A stretch of 9,177 nucleotides of DNA from Rhodoferax sp. (GTDB lineage: Bacteria > Pseudomonadota > Gammaproteobacteria > Burkholderiales > Burkholderiaceae_C): NCBI GenBank assembly GCA_029946045.1, contig JAQSDS010000012.1, positions 1 to 9,177 of the forward strand. Reading direction: 5' to 3'. Numbering within the stretch: the stretch's first letter is position 1; the number at the start of each line of letters is the position of its first letter. The notes below the pieces were generated by a model. It was not told the DNA's origin. It did not search any database and saw only the letters and a program-made list of their open reading frames with translations. The position numbers and the translations under genes are program-made. Positions 1 through 6,344 of this stretch are shown one piece after another.

Positions 1-1
1 C

Positions 2-85
2 GTTTATTTCATTGGTGTCGGCGAAAAACTGGAGGACCTTGAAACCTTCAATGCCCGTGAATTTGCCCAGGCGCTGCTGTCCTGA
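2..85 (+). CDS. ftsY: FtsY, signal recognition particle receptor (C-terminal end only)
   Basis: Only the last 27 codons and the TGA stop are inside the window; the gene enters from the left edge. The visible peptide begins VYFIGVGEKLEDLETF and continues to an ALLS end. This matches the closing segment of the FtsY GTPase (NG) domain, where an IGVGE...DL..F motif is followed by a short amphipathic helix and the protein ends. FtsY is the membrane-associated receptor that docks ribosome-SRP complexes at the Sec translocon. The related SRP protein Ffh has a similar GVGEK motif, but it continues into an M domain, so a stop about 20 residues later favours FtsY. The call rests on a short tail only. 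Confidence 0.75.
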   Translation, partial: VYFIGVGEKLEDLETFNAREFAQALLS

Positions 86-118
86 CACGCCCTTGCACCC
101 CTCCTAAAGCCCACCCGA

Positions 119-799
119 ATGACCCCACTTCTGCCCCATATTCAAATCGAGACTGGCCCCCAACCCAGCGCCGCCGTGATCTGGCTGCATGGCCTGGGTG
201 CCGACGGCAATGACTTTGCCGGCCTGGTGCCCGAGCTTGACCTTTCTGCTTGCCCCGCCATCCGTTTCATCTTTCCGCATGCGCCGTCTATCCCCGTCAC
301 CGTCAATGGCGGCTATGTGATGCCGGCCTGGTACGACATTTTTGGTGCCGACCTGGTCAGCCGCCAGGACGCGGCCGGCATGCGTGCCTCGGAACACGCC
401 ATTACGGCGCTGATCGAGCGGGAAATGGCACGCGGCATGGCGGCCAGCCGGATTGTGCTGGCGGGCTTCTCGCAAGGTTGTGCCATGGCCTTACACACCG
501 GACTGCGCTTTCCCCAAAAGTTGGCGGGGGTCATGGCTTTGTCAGGCTATCTGCCGCTGGCCGAACACTTTGCCACGGAACGTGCCGAAGCCAACGCCCA
601 CACCCCCATCTTCATGGCGCATGGCAGCCAGGACCCGGTGGTGGTCCCTGCCCGGGGCGAAGCCAGTCGTGATCTGCTGCTCAGCATGGGCTACCCGGTG
701 CAATGGCACAGCTACCCCATGCCGCACAGCCTGCATCCGCACGAAGTGGCTGATATTTCCGTTTTTTTGCGTCAGGTGCTGGCCCCTGGCGTGGCCTGA
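119..799 (+). CDS. Alpha/beta hydrolase, carboxylesterase/phospholipase family (EstB-like)
   Basis: The 226-residue protein is a complete cytosolic-type serine esterase with no signal peptide. It has the opening motif IWLHGLGADGNDF (residues 21-33, oxyanion-hole region). The nucleophile elbow is GFSQG (116-120, Ser118), the acid is Asp172 in HGSQDPVV, and the catalytic His is probably His203 in YPMPHSLHP. This order and spacing are those of the phospholipase/carboxylesterase family, which includes Pseudomonas carboxylesterase II and eukaryotic acyl-protein thioesterases. These enzymes hydrolyse short-chain carboxyl esters or thioesters; the natural substrate here cannot be read from sequence. 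The ATG at 119 lies 33 bp after ftsY and puts the first strand at the usual distance. I see no strong Shine-Dalgarno sequence before it. It may be co-transcribed with ftsY; a functional link to ftsY or to the pilus genes is not evident. Confidence 0.9.
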   Translation: MTPLLPHIQIETGPQPSAAVIWLHGLGADGNDFAGLVPELDLSACPAIRFIFPHAPSIPVTVNGGYVMPAWYDIFGADLVSRQDAAGMRASEHAITALIEREMARGMAASRIVLAGFSQGCAMALHTGLRFPQKLAGVMALSGYLPLAEHFATERAEANAHTPIFMAHGSQDPVVVPARGEASRDLLLSMGYPVQWHSYPMPHSLHPHEVADISVFLRQVLAPGVA

Positions 800-860
800 A
801 AACAACCGCCGTCAGCGGGTTTCAACAAGTTCCACAAGCGGGACTTGAAAAAAGTGAAAA

Positions 861-876
861 TAGCGCTTGCTTTGCT
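861..876 (+). promoter_or_regulatory. Possible sigma-54 promoter upstream of pilC (weak candidate)
   Basis: In the 128-bp gap before pilC, TAGCGC-N5-TTGCT has the exact -24/-12 spacing of the RpoN consensus (TGGCAC-N5-TTGCT). The -12 half is perfect. The -24 half has two mismatches, one of them in the important GG doublet. Its 3' end is 51 bp before the pilC ATG. Sigma-54 control is established for pilA in several bacteria, but pilBCD operons are often not RpoN-dependent. A short AT-rich stretch just upstream (845-862) could equally belong to a sigma-70 promoter. Confidence 0.22.
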
Positions 877-927
877 GAAACGCGTTTGCCCCTGCAGCAA
901 CCCTTAACCTAAGCTTTCAACAACTTT

Positions 928-2145
928 ATGGCAACCGAAAAAACAAAAACCATCAAGGAATTTGTCTTTGAGTGGGAGGGCAAGGACCGTAACGGCAAAC
1001 AGGTCCGGGGCGAGACCCGTGCAGCAGGCGAAAACCTGGTGCAGTCTTACTTGCGCCGCCAAGGCATCATGCCGCTCAAGATCAAGAAACGGCGCATGAG
1101 CGCGGGCAAGTCCATCAGACCCAAGGACATGGCCATCTTTACCCGCCAGTTGGCCACCATGATGAAGGCTGGCGTGCCGCTGCTACAGGCCTTTGACATT
1201 GTCGGCCGTGGCAACCCCAACCCCAGCGTGACCCGGCTGCTCAACGACATCCGCAACGACGTCGAGACCGGCACCTCACTGAGTGTGGCTTTTCGCAAAT
1301 ACCCGCTCTACTTTGACAACCTGTATTGCAACCTGGTCGAAGCCGGCGAGGCTGCCGGTATCCTGGACCAGTTGCTGGACCGGCTGGCGGTTTACATGGA
1401 AAAAACCGAGGCCATGAAGTCCAAGATCAAATCCGCCCTGATGTACCCCATCTCGGTGCTGGTCGTGGCTTTTGTCGTGACCGCGGTGATCATGATTTTT
1501 GTGGTGCCGGCGTTCAAGGAAGTGTTTTCCAATTTTGGTGCCGACTTCCCAGGTCCCACCCTGGCGGTGATCGCCATGAGCGAGATTTTTGTGCAGTACT
1601 GGTGGCTTATTTTTGGCGGCCTTGGCGGCGGCGTTTATTTCTTCATGCAGGCCTGGCGGCGCAACAAAAAGATGCAGAACGTCATGGACCGCATCCTGTT
1701 GAAGGTGCCTATCTTTGGCGTGCTGGTAGAAAAATCATGCATTGCCCGCTGGACCCGAACCCTGTCCACCATGTTCGCCGCCGGTGTGCCGCTGGTCGAG
1801 GCGCTGGACTCGGTGGGGGGTGCCGCAGGCAACTCGGTATTTGAAATGGCCACCATCAAGATCCAGCAGGAGGTCTCGACTGGCACGGCACTCACACAGG
1901 CCATGACCAACGCCAACCTGTTCCCGTCCATGGTGTTGCAGATGTGTGCCATCGGCGAAGAGTCCGGCTCCATCGACCACATGCTGGGCAAGTCAGCCGA
2001 CTTCTATGAGTCGGAAGTGGACGACATGGTGGCGGGCATCTCCAGCCTGATGGAACCCATCATCATCGTGATTCTGGGCACCGTCATTGGTGGCATTGTG
2101 GTGGCCATGTACCTGCCCATCTTCAAGCTCGGCCAGGTGGTCTGA
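928..2145 (+). CDS. pilC: Type IV pilus inner-membrane platform protein PilC
   Basis: The 405-residue protein has the normal length and layout of the GspF/PilC family. A soluble N-terminal region is followed by two homologous T2SSF domains, roughly residues 68-191 and 271-393. The repeat is visible directly: FTRQLATMMKAGVPLLQAFD (71-90) corresponds to WTRTLSTMFAAGVPLVEALD (275-294). Hydrophobic segments near 172-194, 222-242 and 376-398 are the three expected transmembrane helices. PilC sits in the inner membrane under the growing pilus and couples the PilB extension and PilT retraction ATPases to pilin insertion and removal. The ATG at 928 gives a usual N-terminus (EFVFEWEGKDRNGKQVRGE) but has a poor Shine-Dalgarno sequence. 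A GspF protein of type II secretion is the alternative; the adjoining pilD-coaE genes favour the pilus. The TGA overlaps the pilD ATG by one base. Confidence 0.94.
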   Translation: MATEKTKTIKEFVFEWEGKDRNGKQVRGETRAAGENLVQSYLRRQGIMPLKIKKRRMSAGKSIRPKDMAIFTRQLATMMKAGVPLLQAFDIVGRGNPNPSVTRLLNDIRNDVETGTSLSVAFRKYPLYFDNLYCNLVEAGEAAGILDQLLDRLAVYMEKTEAMKSKIKSALMYPISVLVVAFVVTAVIMIFVVPAFKEVFSNFGADFPGPTLAVIAMSEIFVQYWWLIFGGLGGGVYFFMQAWRRNKKMQNVMDRILLKVPIFGVLVEKSCIARWTRTLSTMFAAGVPLVEALDSVGGAAGNSVFEMATIKIQQEVSTGTALTQAMTNANLFPSMVLQMCAIGEESGSIDHMLGKSADFYESEVDDMVAGISSLMEPIIIVILGTVIGGIVVAMYLPIFKLGQVV

Positions 2146-2987
2146 TGCTGGGGATCCAAGCGCTGGACGCCAGCCTGCTGGGTGTTTTGGGGCTGCTGAT
2201 CGGCAGCTTTCTCAACGTGGTCATCTACCGCCTGCCGGTCATGCTCGAGGCCCAGTGGCAAGCCGAATGCGCCGACATGCAAGGTCAAACCCTGCCGGAA
2301 AAGCCGCCCTTCAGTCTGCTGGCGCCGCGCTCGCGCTGTCAAAGTTGCGGCCACCAGCTGGCCTGGTTTGAAAACATACCGGTGCTGAGCTACCTGGTGC
2401 TACGCGGGCGCTGTGGTCATTGTCAGGCGGGCATCAGCCTGCGCTATCCGCTGGTTGAAGTTGCCACCGGCCTGCTGTTCTTGTGGTGCGGCTGGCACTG
2501 GGGTGCCACCGCCACGGGTCTGGCCTGGTGTGGCTTTTGTGCGGCGCTGGTGGCCTTGGGCATGATTGACTGGGACACCACGCTGCTGCCCGACGACATC
2601 ACGCTGCCGCTGTTGTGGGCCGGCCTGACGCTGGCCGCGCTGCAACTGGGCAGCGTCACATTAAGTGATGCCTTTTGGGGCGCGGCCGCTGGCTACCTGT
2701 CGCTCTGGCTGGTGTACTGGGCTTTCAAACTGGTCACCGGCAAGGAAGGCATGGGTTATGGCGACTTCAAGCTCTTCGCCGCCCTGGGTGCCTGGTTTGG
2801 CTGGCAGGCTCTAATTCCCATCATCCTGATGGCCTCGGTGATTGGTGCCGCTGTCGGCATAGCTCTGAAATTGTCAAAAAATCTGCGCGAAGGAGGCTAT
2901 GTCCCCTTTGGTCCCTTTTTGGCGGGTGCCGGACTGACCGCCTTGCTGGCAGGTCCCAACGCCATGCTCAAGGCCGTCGGCTTGTAA
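2145..2987 (+). CDS. pilD: Prepilin leader peptidase / N-methyltransferase PilD
   Basis: This 280-residue polytopic membrane protein is an A24-family aspartic protease. It cleaves the leader peptide of type IV prepilins and type II secretion pseudopilins and then N-methylates the new first residue. The N-terminal GSFLNVVIYRLP motif (20-31) and two CxxC pairs (Cys65/68 and Cys90/93), which form the cytoplasmic zinc site of the bifunctional enzymes, are intact. The catalytic aspartates are present in the IDWDTTLLPDD region (Asp142/144) and in GMGYGDFKLFAALGAWFG (Asp207 of the GxGD motif). Hydrophobic helices cover most of the remaining sequence. The start codon is the ATG of a TGATG junction with pilC, implying translational coupling. 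Neither cysteines nor aspartates are missing, so both activities should be retained. Confidence 0.95.
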   Translation: MLGIQALDASLLGVLGLLIGSFLNVVIYRLPVMLEAQWQAECADMQGQTLPEKPPFSLLAPRSRCQSCGHQLAWFENIPVLSYLVLRGRCGHCQAGISLRYPLVEVATGLLFLWCGWHWGATATGLAWCGFCAALVALGMIDWDTTLLPDDITLPLLWAGLTLAALQLGSVTLSDAFWGAAAGYLSLWLVYWAFKLVTGKEGMGYGDFKLFAALGAWFGWQALIPIILMASVIGAAVGIALKLSKNLREGGYVPFGPFLAGAGLTALLAGPNAMLKAVGL

Positions 2988-2990
2988 AAC

Positions 2991-3617
2991 GTGCAACCAC
3001 CCTTTGAAGTCGGGTTGACCGGGGGCATTGGCAGCGGCAAAAGTACCGTGGCCGCGCTGCTGGCCCAGATGGGTGCCGCCATCATCGATGCAGATGCCAT
3101 CTCCCGCCAGCTCACCGCCCCCGGCGGGCTGGCCATGCCTGCCATTGCGCAGCGTTTTGGTGCCCACTTCGTCACCGCCGAGGGGGCGCTGGACCGCGAC
3201 CGCATGCGGGCATTGGCCTTTGCCGACAGCAGCGCCAAACTGCAGCTGGAAGGCATCATTCACCCGCTGGTCGCCGAAGAAACAGCGCGGCAGGCACGTG
3301 CTGCCCAGAAACGCAGCTACCCGTGCCTGGTGTTTGACGTGCCGCTGCTGGTGGAGTCCACCCGTTGGCGTCAAAAAGTGGGGCATGTGCTGGTGGTGGA
3401 CTGTCTGGCAGAAACCCAAATAGCACGTGTCACGGCGCGCAACGGCTTGACACGTTCCGCAGTCGAAGCCATCATCGCCGCCCAAAGCAGTCGCCTGCGC
3501 CGTTTACAGGCGGCCGACAGCGTGATTTTTAACGACGGCCTGAACCTTCAGGGCTTAAGCGCCGAAGTGACGGCGCTGGCGCCACGCTTCAAGCTATCAT
3601 TGGCCCCAGCAACCTGA
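2991..3617 (+). CDS. coaE: Dephospho-CoA kinase CoaE
   Basis: The 208-residue cytosolic P-loop kinase phosphorylates the 3'-hydroxyl of dephospho-CoA with ATP, the last step of coenzyme A synthesis. Walker A is GGIGSGKST (11-19). It is followed by [11 protein letters not shown] (31-41), with the Asp that acts in catalysis in this family, the FDVPLLVES segment (115-123), and the lid/adenine-binding region [17 protein letters not shown] (149-165). Length matches the family. The start is GTG at 2991, three bases after the pilD stop. An in-frame stop lies immediately upstream, and the next possible start (TTG at 3015) would fall just before the P-loop, so GTG is effectively forced. The position after pilD is the same as in Pseudomonas pilBCD-coaE clusters and reflects conserved order, not a pilus role. 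Confidence 0.95.
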   Translation: MQPPFEVGLTGGIGSGKSTVAALLAQMGAAIIDADAISRQLTAPGGLAMPAIAQRFGAHFVTAEGALDRDRMRALAFADSSAKLQLEGIIHPLVAEETARQARAAQKRSYPCLVFDVPLLVESTRWRQKVGHVLVVDCLAETQIARVTARNGLTRSAVEAIIAAQSSRLRRLQAADSVIFNDGLNLQGLSAEVTALAPRFKLSLAPAT

Positions 3618-3621
3618 TCGA

Positions 3622-4389
3622 TTGAACTTAAGCGTGATCCTTTACGAATACCCACTGCACGAACGCATTCGCACTTACTTGCGTCTGGAACATCTTTTCA
3701 TCCACTTGCAACAGCTGTTGCCGCGCGTGGATGCCATGGACCACCACTTTGCGCTGGCAACCCTGTTCGAAATCCTCGAAGTGAGCACCCGTGCCGACCT
3801 CAAATCCGACCTGCTCAAGGACCTCGACAAACAAAAGCACACGCTCGACAGCTACCGCGGCAACCCGGCCATCGCCGAGGCGGTGCTCGACGAAGTGATC
3901 GGGCGGCTGGACCAGTGCTTTGAGGCCCTGAACAGCCTGTCTGGCAAGGTGGGGCAAAGCTTGACCGAAAACGACTGGCTCATGGCCATTCGCAGCCGCA
4001 TTGTCATTCCCGGTGGCACCTGCGGGTTCGATTTGCCGTCTTACCACGCCTGGCAGCACAAGCCGCCGGCCTTCCGGCAGGCCCAGTTACATGAATGGGC
4101 AGGCGCCTTGAAGCCGATGGCTGACACCGTGCACCTGCTGCTCAAGTTGCTGCGTGACTCTGGCGCGCCACAAAAAGTCATCGTGAATAACGGTCAGCTA
4201 CAACAAAGCTTGCCCCAGGGGCGCACCTTTTTGCTGCTGCGACTGGCCCTCGACGACAGCCTGGAACTGGTGCCCGAGATCAGCGGCAACCGGCTCATGG
4301 TGTCGGTGCGACTGATGCACCAGGGTGAAGACAACCGACTGCAAGCCATCAACGAAGATGTCAGCCTGGAGCTGGCCTTGTGCGCATGA
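3622..4389 (+). CDS. zapD: Cell division protein ZapD (FtsZ-bundling, YacF/DUF1342)
   Basis: ZapD is a cytosolic protein that binds the FtsZ C-terminal tail, cross-links protofilaments and stabilises the Z ring. The product is 255 residues from TTG at 3622, close to the roughly 250 of the family. Diagnostic segments are [20 protein letters not shown] (6-25), the [14 protein letters not shown] helix (56-69) and [16 protein letters not shown] (129-144). The last of these corresponds to the IPGG..FDLP signature of the family. The start is uncertain: an in-frame GTG at 3634 would give a protein starting at VILYEYP, and known betaproteobacterial ZapDs begin close to this point (MILYEYPFNERIR). Neither start has a convincing Shine-Dalgarno sequence. 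The gap from coaE is 4 bp (or 16 bp), and the 3' end overlaps yacG by 4 bp (ATGA). Confidence 0.93.
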   Translation: MNLSVILYEYPLHERIRTYLRLEHLFIHLQQLLPRVDAMDHHFALATLFEILEVSTRADLKSDLLKDLDKQKHTLDSYRGNPAIAEAVLDEVIGRLDQCFEALNSLSGKVGQSLTENDWLMAIRSRIVIPGGTCGFDLPSYHAWQHKPPAFRQAQLHEWAGALKPMADTVHLLLKLLRDSGAPQKVIVNNGQLQQSLPQGRTFLLLRLALDDSLELVPEISGNRLMVSVRLMHQGEDNRLQAINEDVSLELALCA

Positions 4390-4589
4390 GCGACCCCAGC
4401 CAAAAAGTCTGCGTCCCGGTAAAAATTGTGACCTGCCCGAGCTGTGGCGGCGTCAGTGTGTATGCGGCAAGCAACCCCTACCGCCCATTTTGCAGTGAAC
4501 GCTGCAAACAAATCGACCTGGGCGCCTGGGCCAGCGAGCAGTTTGCGGTGCCCGCAGTGGCACCACCGGAAGATTTTGCGCCGGAATAA
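4386..4589 (+). CDS. yacG: DNA gyrase inhibitor YacG (small zinc-binding protein)
   Basis: The 67-residue protein carries a single zinc site, with Cys17 and Cys20 in TCPSCGG and Cys36 and Cys40 in FCSERCK. It is followed by the family signature [14 protein letters not shown] and a short, acidic, proline-rich tail. In E. coli YacG binds the GyrB C-terminal domain and blocks DNA binding by gyrase; that activity is taken from the family. The ATG at 4386 forms an ATGA overlap with the zapD stop, which supports it over the in-frame GTG at 4380 that would add only two residues. It is the last gene of the pilC-yacG run and is followed by the repeat-bearing convergent gap. Confidence 0.93.
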   Translation: MSDPSQKVCVPVKIVTCPSCGGVSVYAASNPYRPFCSERCKQIDLGAWASEQFAVPAVAPPEDFAPE

Positions 4590-4631
4590 GAATGCTTAGC
4601 GGGTTGTTCTCGCTTGAACTGGCGTGGCAAC

Positions 4632-4687
4632 CGGCAGGGGCAGCCGCCTCATACTGGAGTACCAGAAATCGGCGACTACCCCTGCCG
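4632..4687 (+). repeat. Left copy of inverted core repeat, enclosed by 9-bp arms
   Basis: The core at 4647-4671 begins CCTCATACTGG and ends ACCAGAAATCG. It is 24/25 identical to the reverse complement of 4895-4919. Perfect 9-bp complementary arms, CGGCAGGGG (4632-4640) and CCCCTGCCG (4679-4687), enclose it. Inside the core, CTGG and CCAG can form a small inner hairpin whose 4-nt loop contains the only difference between the two copies. It starts about 43 bp after the yacG stop, so it would lie in the yacG 3' transcript. Confidence 0.75.
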
Positions 4688-4760
4688 ATTACCGCGCAAT
4701 GCAGTGATTTTGCAAAGGCCTTCGAAAACCAACTTCAAATAGCAAACTTTGTCGACTTGC

Positions 4761-4832
4761 TGTCATTGCGGGCCACGACCCGCAACCCATGAACCCGGAC
4801 ATCCTGGATGCCGGATCAAGTCCGGCATGACA
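4761..4832. repeat. Compound palindromic repeat (dispersed intergenic type)
   Basis: There are two hairpins in tandem. The first is TTGCGGG (4766-4772) with CCCGCAA (4779-4785). The second is ATGCCGGA (4808-4815) with TCCGGCAT (4821-4828), around the loop TCAAG. The whole is closed by TGTCAT (4761-4766) against ATGACA (4827-4832). An alternative outer pairing is ACTTTGTC (4746-4753) with GACAAAGT (4829-4836). From memory, sequences of the form TGTCATTGCGGG...CCGGATCAAGTCCGG...ATGACA are scattered between genes of many proteobacteria. The dispersed status in this genome cannot be checked here. Confidence 0.7.
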
Positions 4833-4882
4833 AAGTCACAAGGTCCTGCTTGAAGCTCCAAACGTCCAGCGCAGTGGCTGGT

Positions 4883-4939
4883 TTTGGCGGCTGACGATTT
4901 CTGGTACCCCAGTATGAGGATGCCGCCAAAGTCAGCCGC
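4883..4939 (-). repeat. Right copy of inverted core repeat, with two sets of arms
   Basis: The core at 4895-4919 begins CGATTTCTGG and ends CAGTATGAGG. It is the inverted copy of 4647-4671. Two perfect arm pairs flank it: TTTGGCGG (4883-4890) with CCGCCAAA (4923-4930), and GCGGCTGAC (4887-4895) with GTCAGCCGC (4931-4939). The pairs share bases, so only one can form at a time. The arms are unrelated in sequence to those of the left copy. On the - strand it lies about 45 bp past the Nudix gene stop. Confidence 0.75.
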
Positions 4940-4983
4940 TGTGCAGGTAGCGCTAACGAATTATCGAATTAGCAAATCATCGT

Positions 4984-5469
4984 TTACCCAGCAGTGGGCC
5001 CTGTTTTTTCGCATTCTTCAGCCAGCCACTGCAACACCGGCACCGTGCCAGGCAGCACCGGACTGACCGACACGGGCAAGCGCTGCCACGCAAACGACTG
5101 GGCCTCGCGCATTTGCAGTTCACCGGTCCAATGCCAGACCTTGCAAAAATGCAGCCGCACCAAGGCATGCGGGTAGTCCACCAGCTCTTGCTTCCAGGGT
5201 TCGATCTGGTCAATGTGAATGCCAAGTTCTTCCTGCAGTTCGCGCTGCAGCGCCTGCTGCACCGACTCACCCGGCTCGAACTTGCCCCCGGGAAACTCCC
5301 AGTAGCCAGCATAGACCTTGTCAGCCGGGCGCGATGTGAGCAAAAAATCGCCGTCCGACCGGATCAACACCCCCACCGCCACATCGACCACGGCGCGGTC
5401 GGCACCACCAAGCCGTGGCAACGCGCCATCGGCCACCAGCACTGCTGATGTGTTGTCTGCTGGACTCAT
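4984..5469 (-). CDS. mutT: Nudix hydrolase, MutT-type (8-oxo-dGTP diphosphatase)
   Basis: The 161-residue cytosolic protein contains a complete Nudix box, GKFEPGESVQQALQRELQEELGI. It has Gly62, Glu68, Arg76-Glu77, Glu80, Glu81 and Gly83 in the GX5EX7REUXEEXGU pattern. The upstream strand VDVAVGVLIRSDGDFLLTSRP and the YWEFPGGK motif (57-63) are typical of MutT, which removes 8-oxo-dGTP from the nucleotide pool. Closely related Nudix enzymes use other nucleotides, so the substrate is inferred. About 28 residues precede the usual MutT start. The ATG at 5469 is kept because it forms an ATGA overlap with the preceding ATPase gene. It is the last gene of the secA-argJ-ATPase-mutT run. Confidence 0.88.
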   Translation of the reverse strand: MSPADNTSAVLVADGALPRLGGADRAVVDVAVGVLIRSDGDFLLTSRPADKVYAGYWEFPGGKFEPGESVQQALQRELQEELGIHIDQIEPWKQELVDYPHALVRLHFCKVWHWTGELQMREAQSFAWQRLPVSVSPVLPGTVPVLQWLAEECEKTGPTAG

Positions 5470-6344
5470 TCAAGCACAGCGTGCTGGCCGGCGTAGTCCA
5501 GGGCAAACTGGTAAGCGACGCGACCGCTGCGCGAACCCCGCTCCAGCGCCCAGACCAGGGCCTGCGCGCGCGCGGCCTCGATGGCCGGCACCGAGACCCC
5601 CATGGCACCCAGCCACTGGGCCACGATGGTGAGGTACTCGTCCTGCGAAAACGGGTAAAAGCTCACCCACAGGCCAAAGCGCTCCGAGAGCGATATCTTT
5701 TCTTCCACGCCCTCGCCCGGATGCACCTCGCCGTCGGCGGTGTGGGTGTAGCTGAGGTTTTCCTTCATGTACTCGGGCAGCAGATGGCGCCGGTTGCTGG
5801 TGGCGTAAATCAGCACGTTGGCGGTAGTGGCGGCCACCGAGCCGTCCAGAATCGACTTGAGCGCCTTGTAGCCGGACTCGCCTTCGTCAAAGCTCAGGTC
5901 ATCGCAAAACACAATGAACTTGTAAGGTTCCTCGGACACCAAATCGACGATATCGGGCAGGTCGGTCAGGTCGGCCTTGTCGACCTCGATCAGGCGCAGG
6001 CCCTGGGCCGCAAATTCGTTGAGGCAGGCGCGAATCAGTGACGACTTGCCGGTGCCGCGTGCACCTGTGAGCAGCACGTTGTTGGCCCGCTGGCCCTGCA
6101 CAAACTGACGCGTGTTGCGGTAAATCTTTTCCTTTTGCGGCTCGATCTCTTTCAGGTCGGCCAAGTCCATGGCGCCGACGTGGCGCACCGGCTCCAGCGT
6201 GGCCCGGCCGGAGCTGCGTTTGCGGTAACGAAAAGCGCTCGATGCGGTCCAGTCGGCTTGCGCCACGGCCTGAGGCAGCACCGCCTCAATGCGGGTGATG
6301 AGTTGCTCGGCGCGCAGCAGCAAATGCTCGAAACTGGCGTTCAT
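5466..6344 (-). CDS. AAA-type ATP-binding protein, DUF815 family
   Basis: The 292-residue protein has Walker A GARGTGKS (94-101) and a Walker B-like strand FIVFCDDL (143-150). A sensor-1 type YATSNRRHL segment (180-188) follows, then SERFG with a candidate arginine finger (Arg222) and a C-terminal [15 protein letters not shown] segment resembling sensor 2. The segments [11 protein letters not shown] and [10 protein letters not shown] belong to the conserved DUF815 ATPase family. The biochemical role of this family is not established. It lies between argJ and mutT, with ATGA overlaps on both sides, so it should be made together with them. The N-terminal 60 residues are basic and little conserved to my eye. 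No signal peptide or membrane segment is visible, indicating a cytosolic protein. Confidence 0.88.
   Translation of the reverse strand: MNASFEHLLLRAEQLITRIEAVLPQAVAQADWTASSAFRYRKRSSGRATLEPVRHVGAMDLADLKEIEPQKEKIYRNTRQFVQGQRANNVLLTGARGTGKSSLIRACLNEFAAQGLRLIEVDKADLTDLPDIVDLVSEEPYKFIVFCDDLSFDEGESGYKALKSILDGSVAATTANVLIYATSNRRHLLPEYMKENLSYTHTADGEVHPGEGVEEKISLSERFGLWVSFYPFSQDEYLTIVAQWLGAMGVSVPAIEAARAQALVWALERGSRSGRVAYQFALDYAGQHAVLE

Larger units (their letters stand above)
4590..4983. other. Convergent intergenic region rich in inverted repeats
   Basis: This 394-bp gap separates the 3' ends of yacG (+) and the Nudix gene (-). It is the only gene-free stretch above 300 bp. It holds two inverted copies of a 25-bp core, each inside its own hairpin arms, and a 72-bp compound palindrome between them. 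Just before the Nudix stop there is an AT-rich stretch (4951-4979). I see no convincing coding sequence: short open frames here lack a ribosome site and recognisable motifs. No classical hairpin-plus-T-run terminator is evident for either strand, so transcription may end at these hairpins in another way. Confidence 0.8.

Noticed and set aside
821..850. Inverted repeat CAAGT...ACTTG after the esterase gene, considered as a terminator
   Set aside because: The stem has a bulge and is followed by an A-run instead of a T-run on the + strand; no gene converges from the right to use it in reverse.
4592..4792. 66-codon open frame in the convergent gap
   Set aside because: It runs through the left hairpin and into the palindrome, has no ribosome site and no recognisable motif; most likely chance.
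4951..4979. AT-rich GCTAA...TTAGC repeat beside the Nudix stop, considered as a terminator or attachment site
   Set aside because: Only 5 bp pair, there is no T-run, and no integrase, tRNA or duplicated flank is present.
4884..5066. 60-codon open frame starting inside the right repeat
   Set aside because: It begins at TTG within the inverted repeat and ends antisense to the Nudix gene; it has no independent support.
5415..6041. 208-codon + strand open frame
   Set aside because: It is antisense to the DUF815 ATPase and Nudix genes, whose motifs are unmistakable; a shadow of high GC content.
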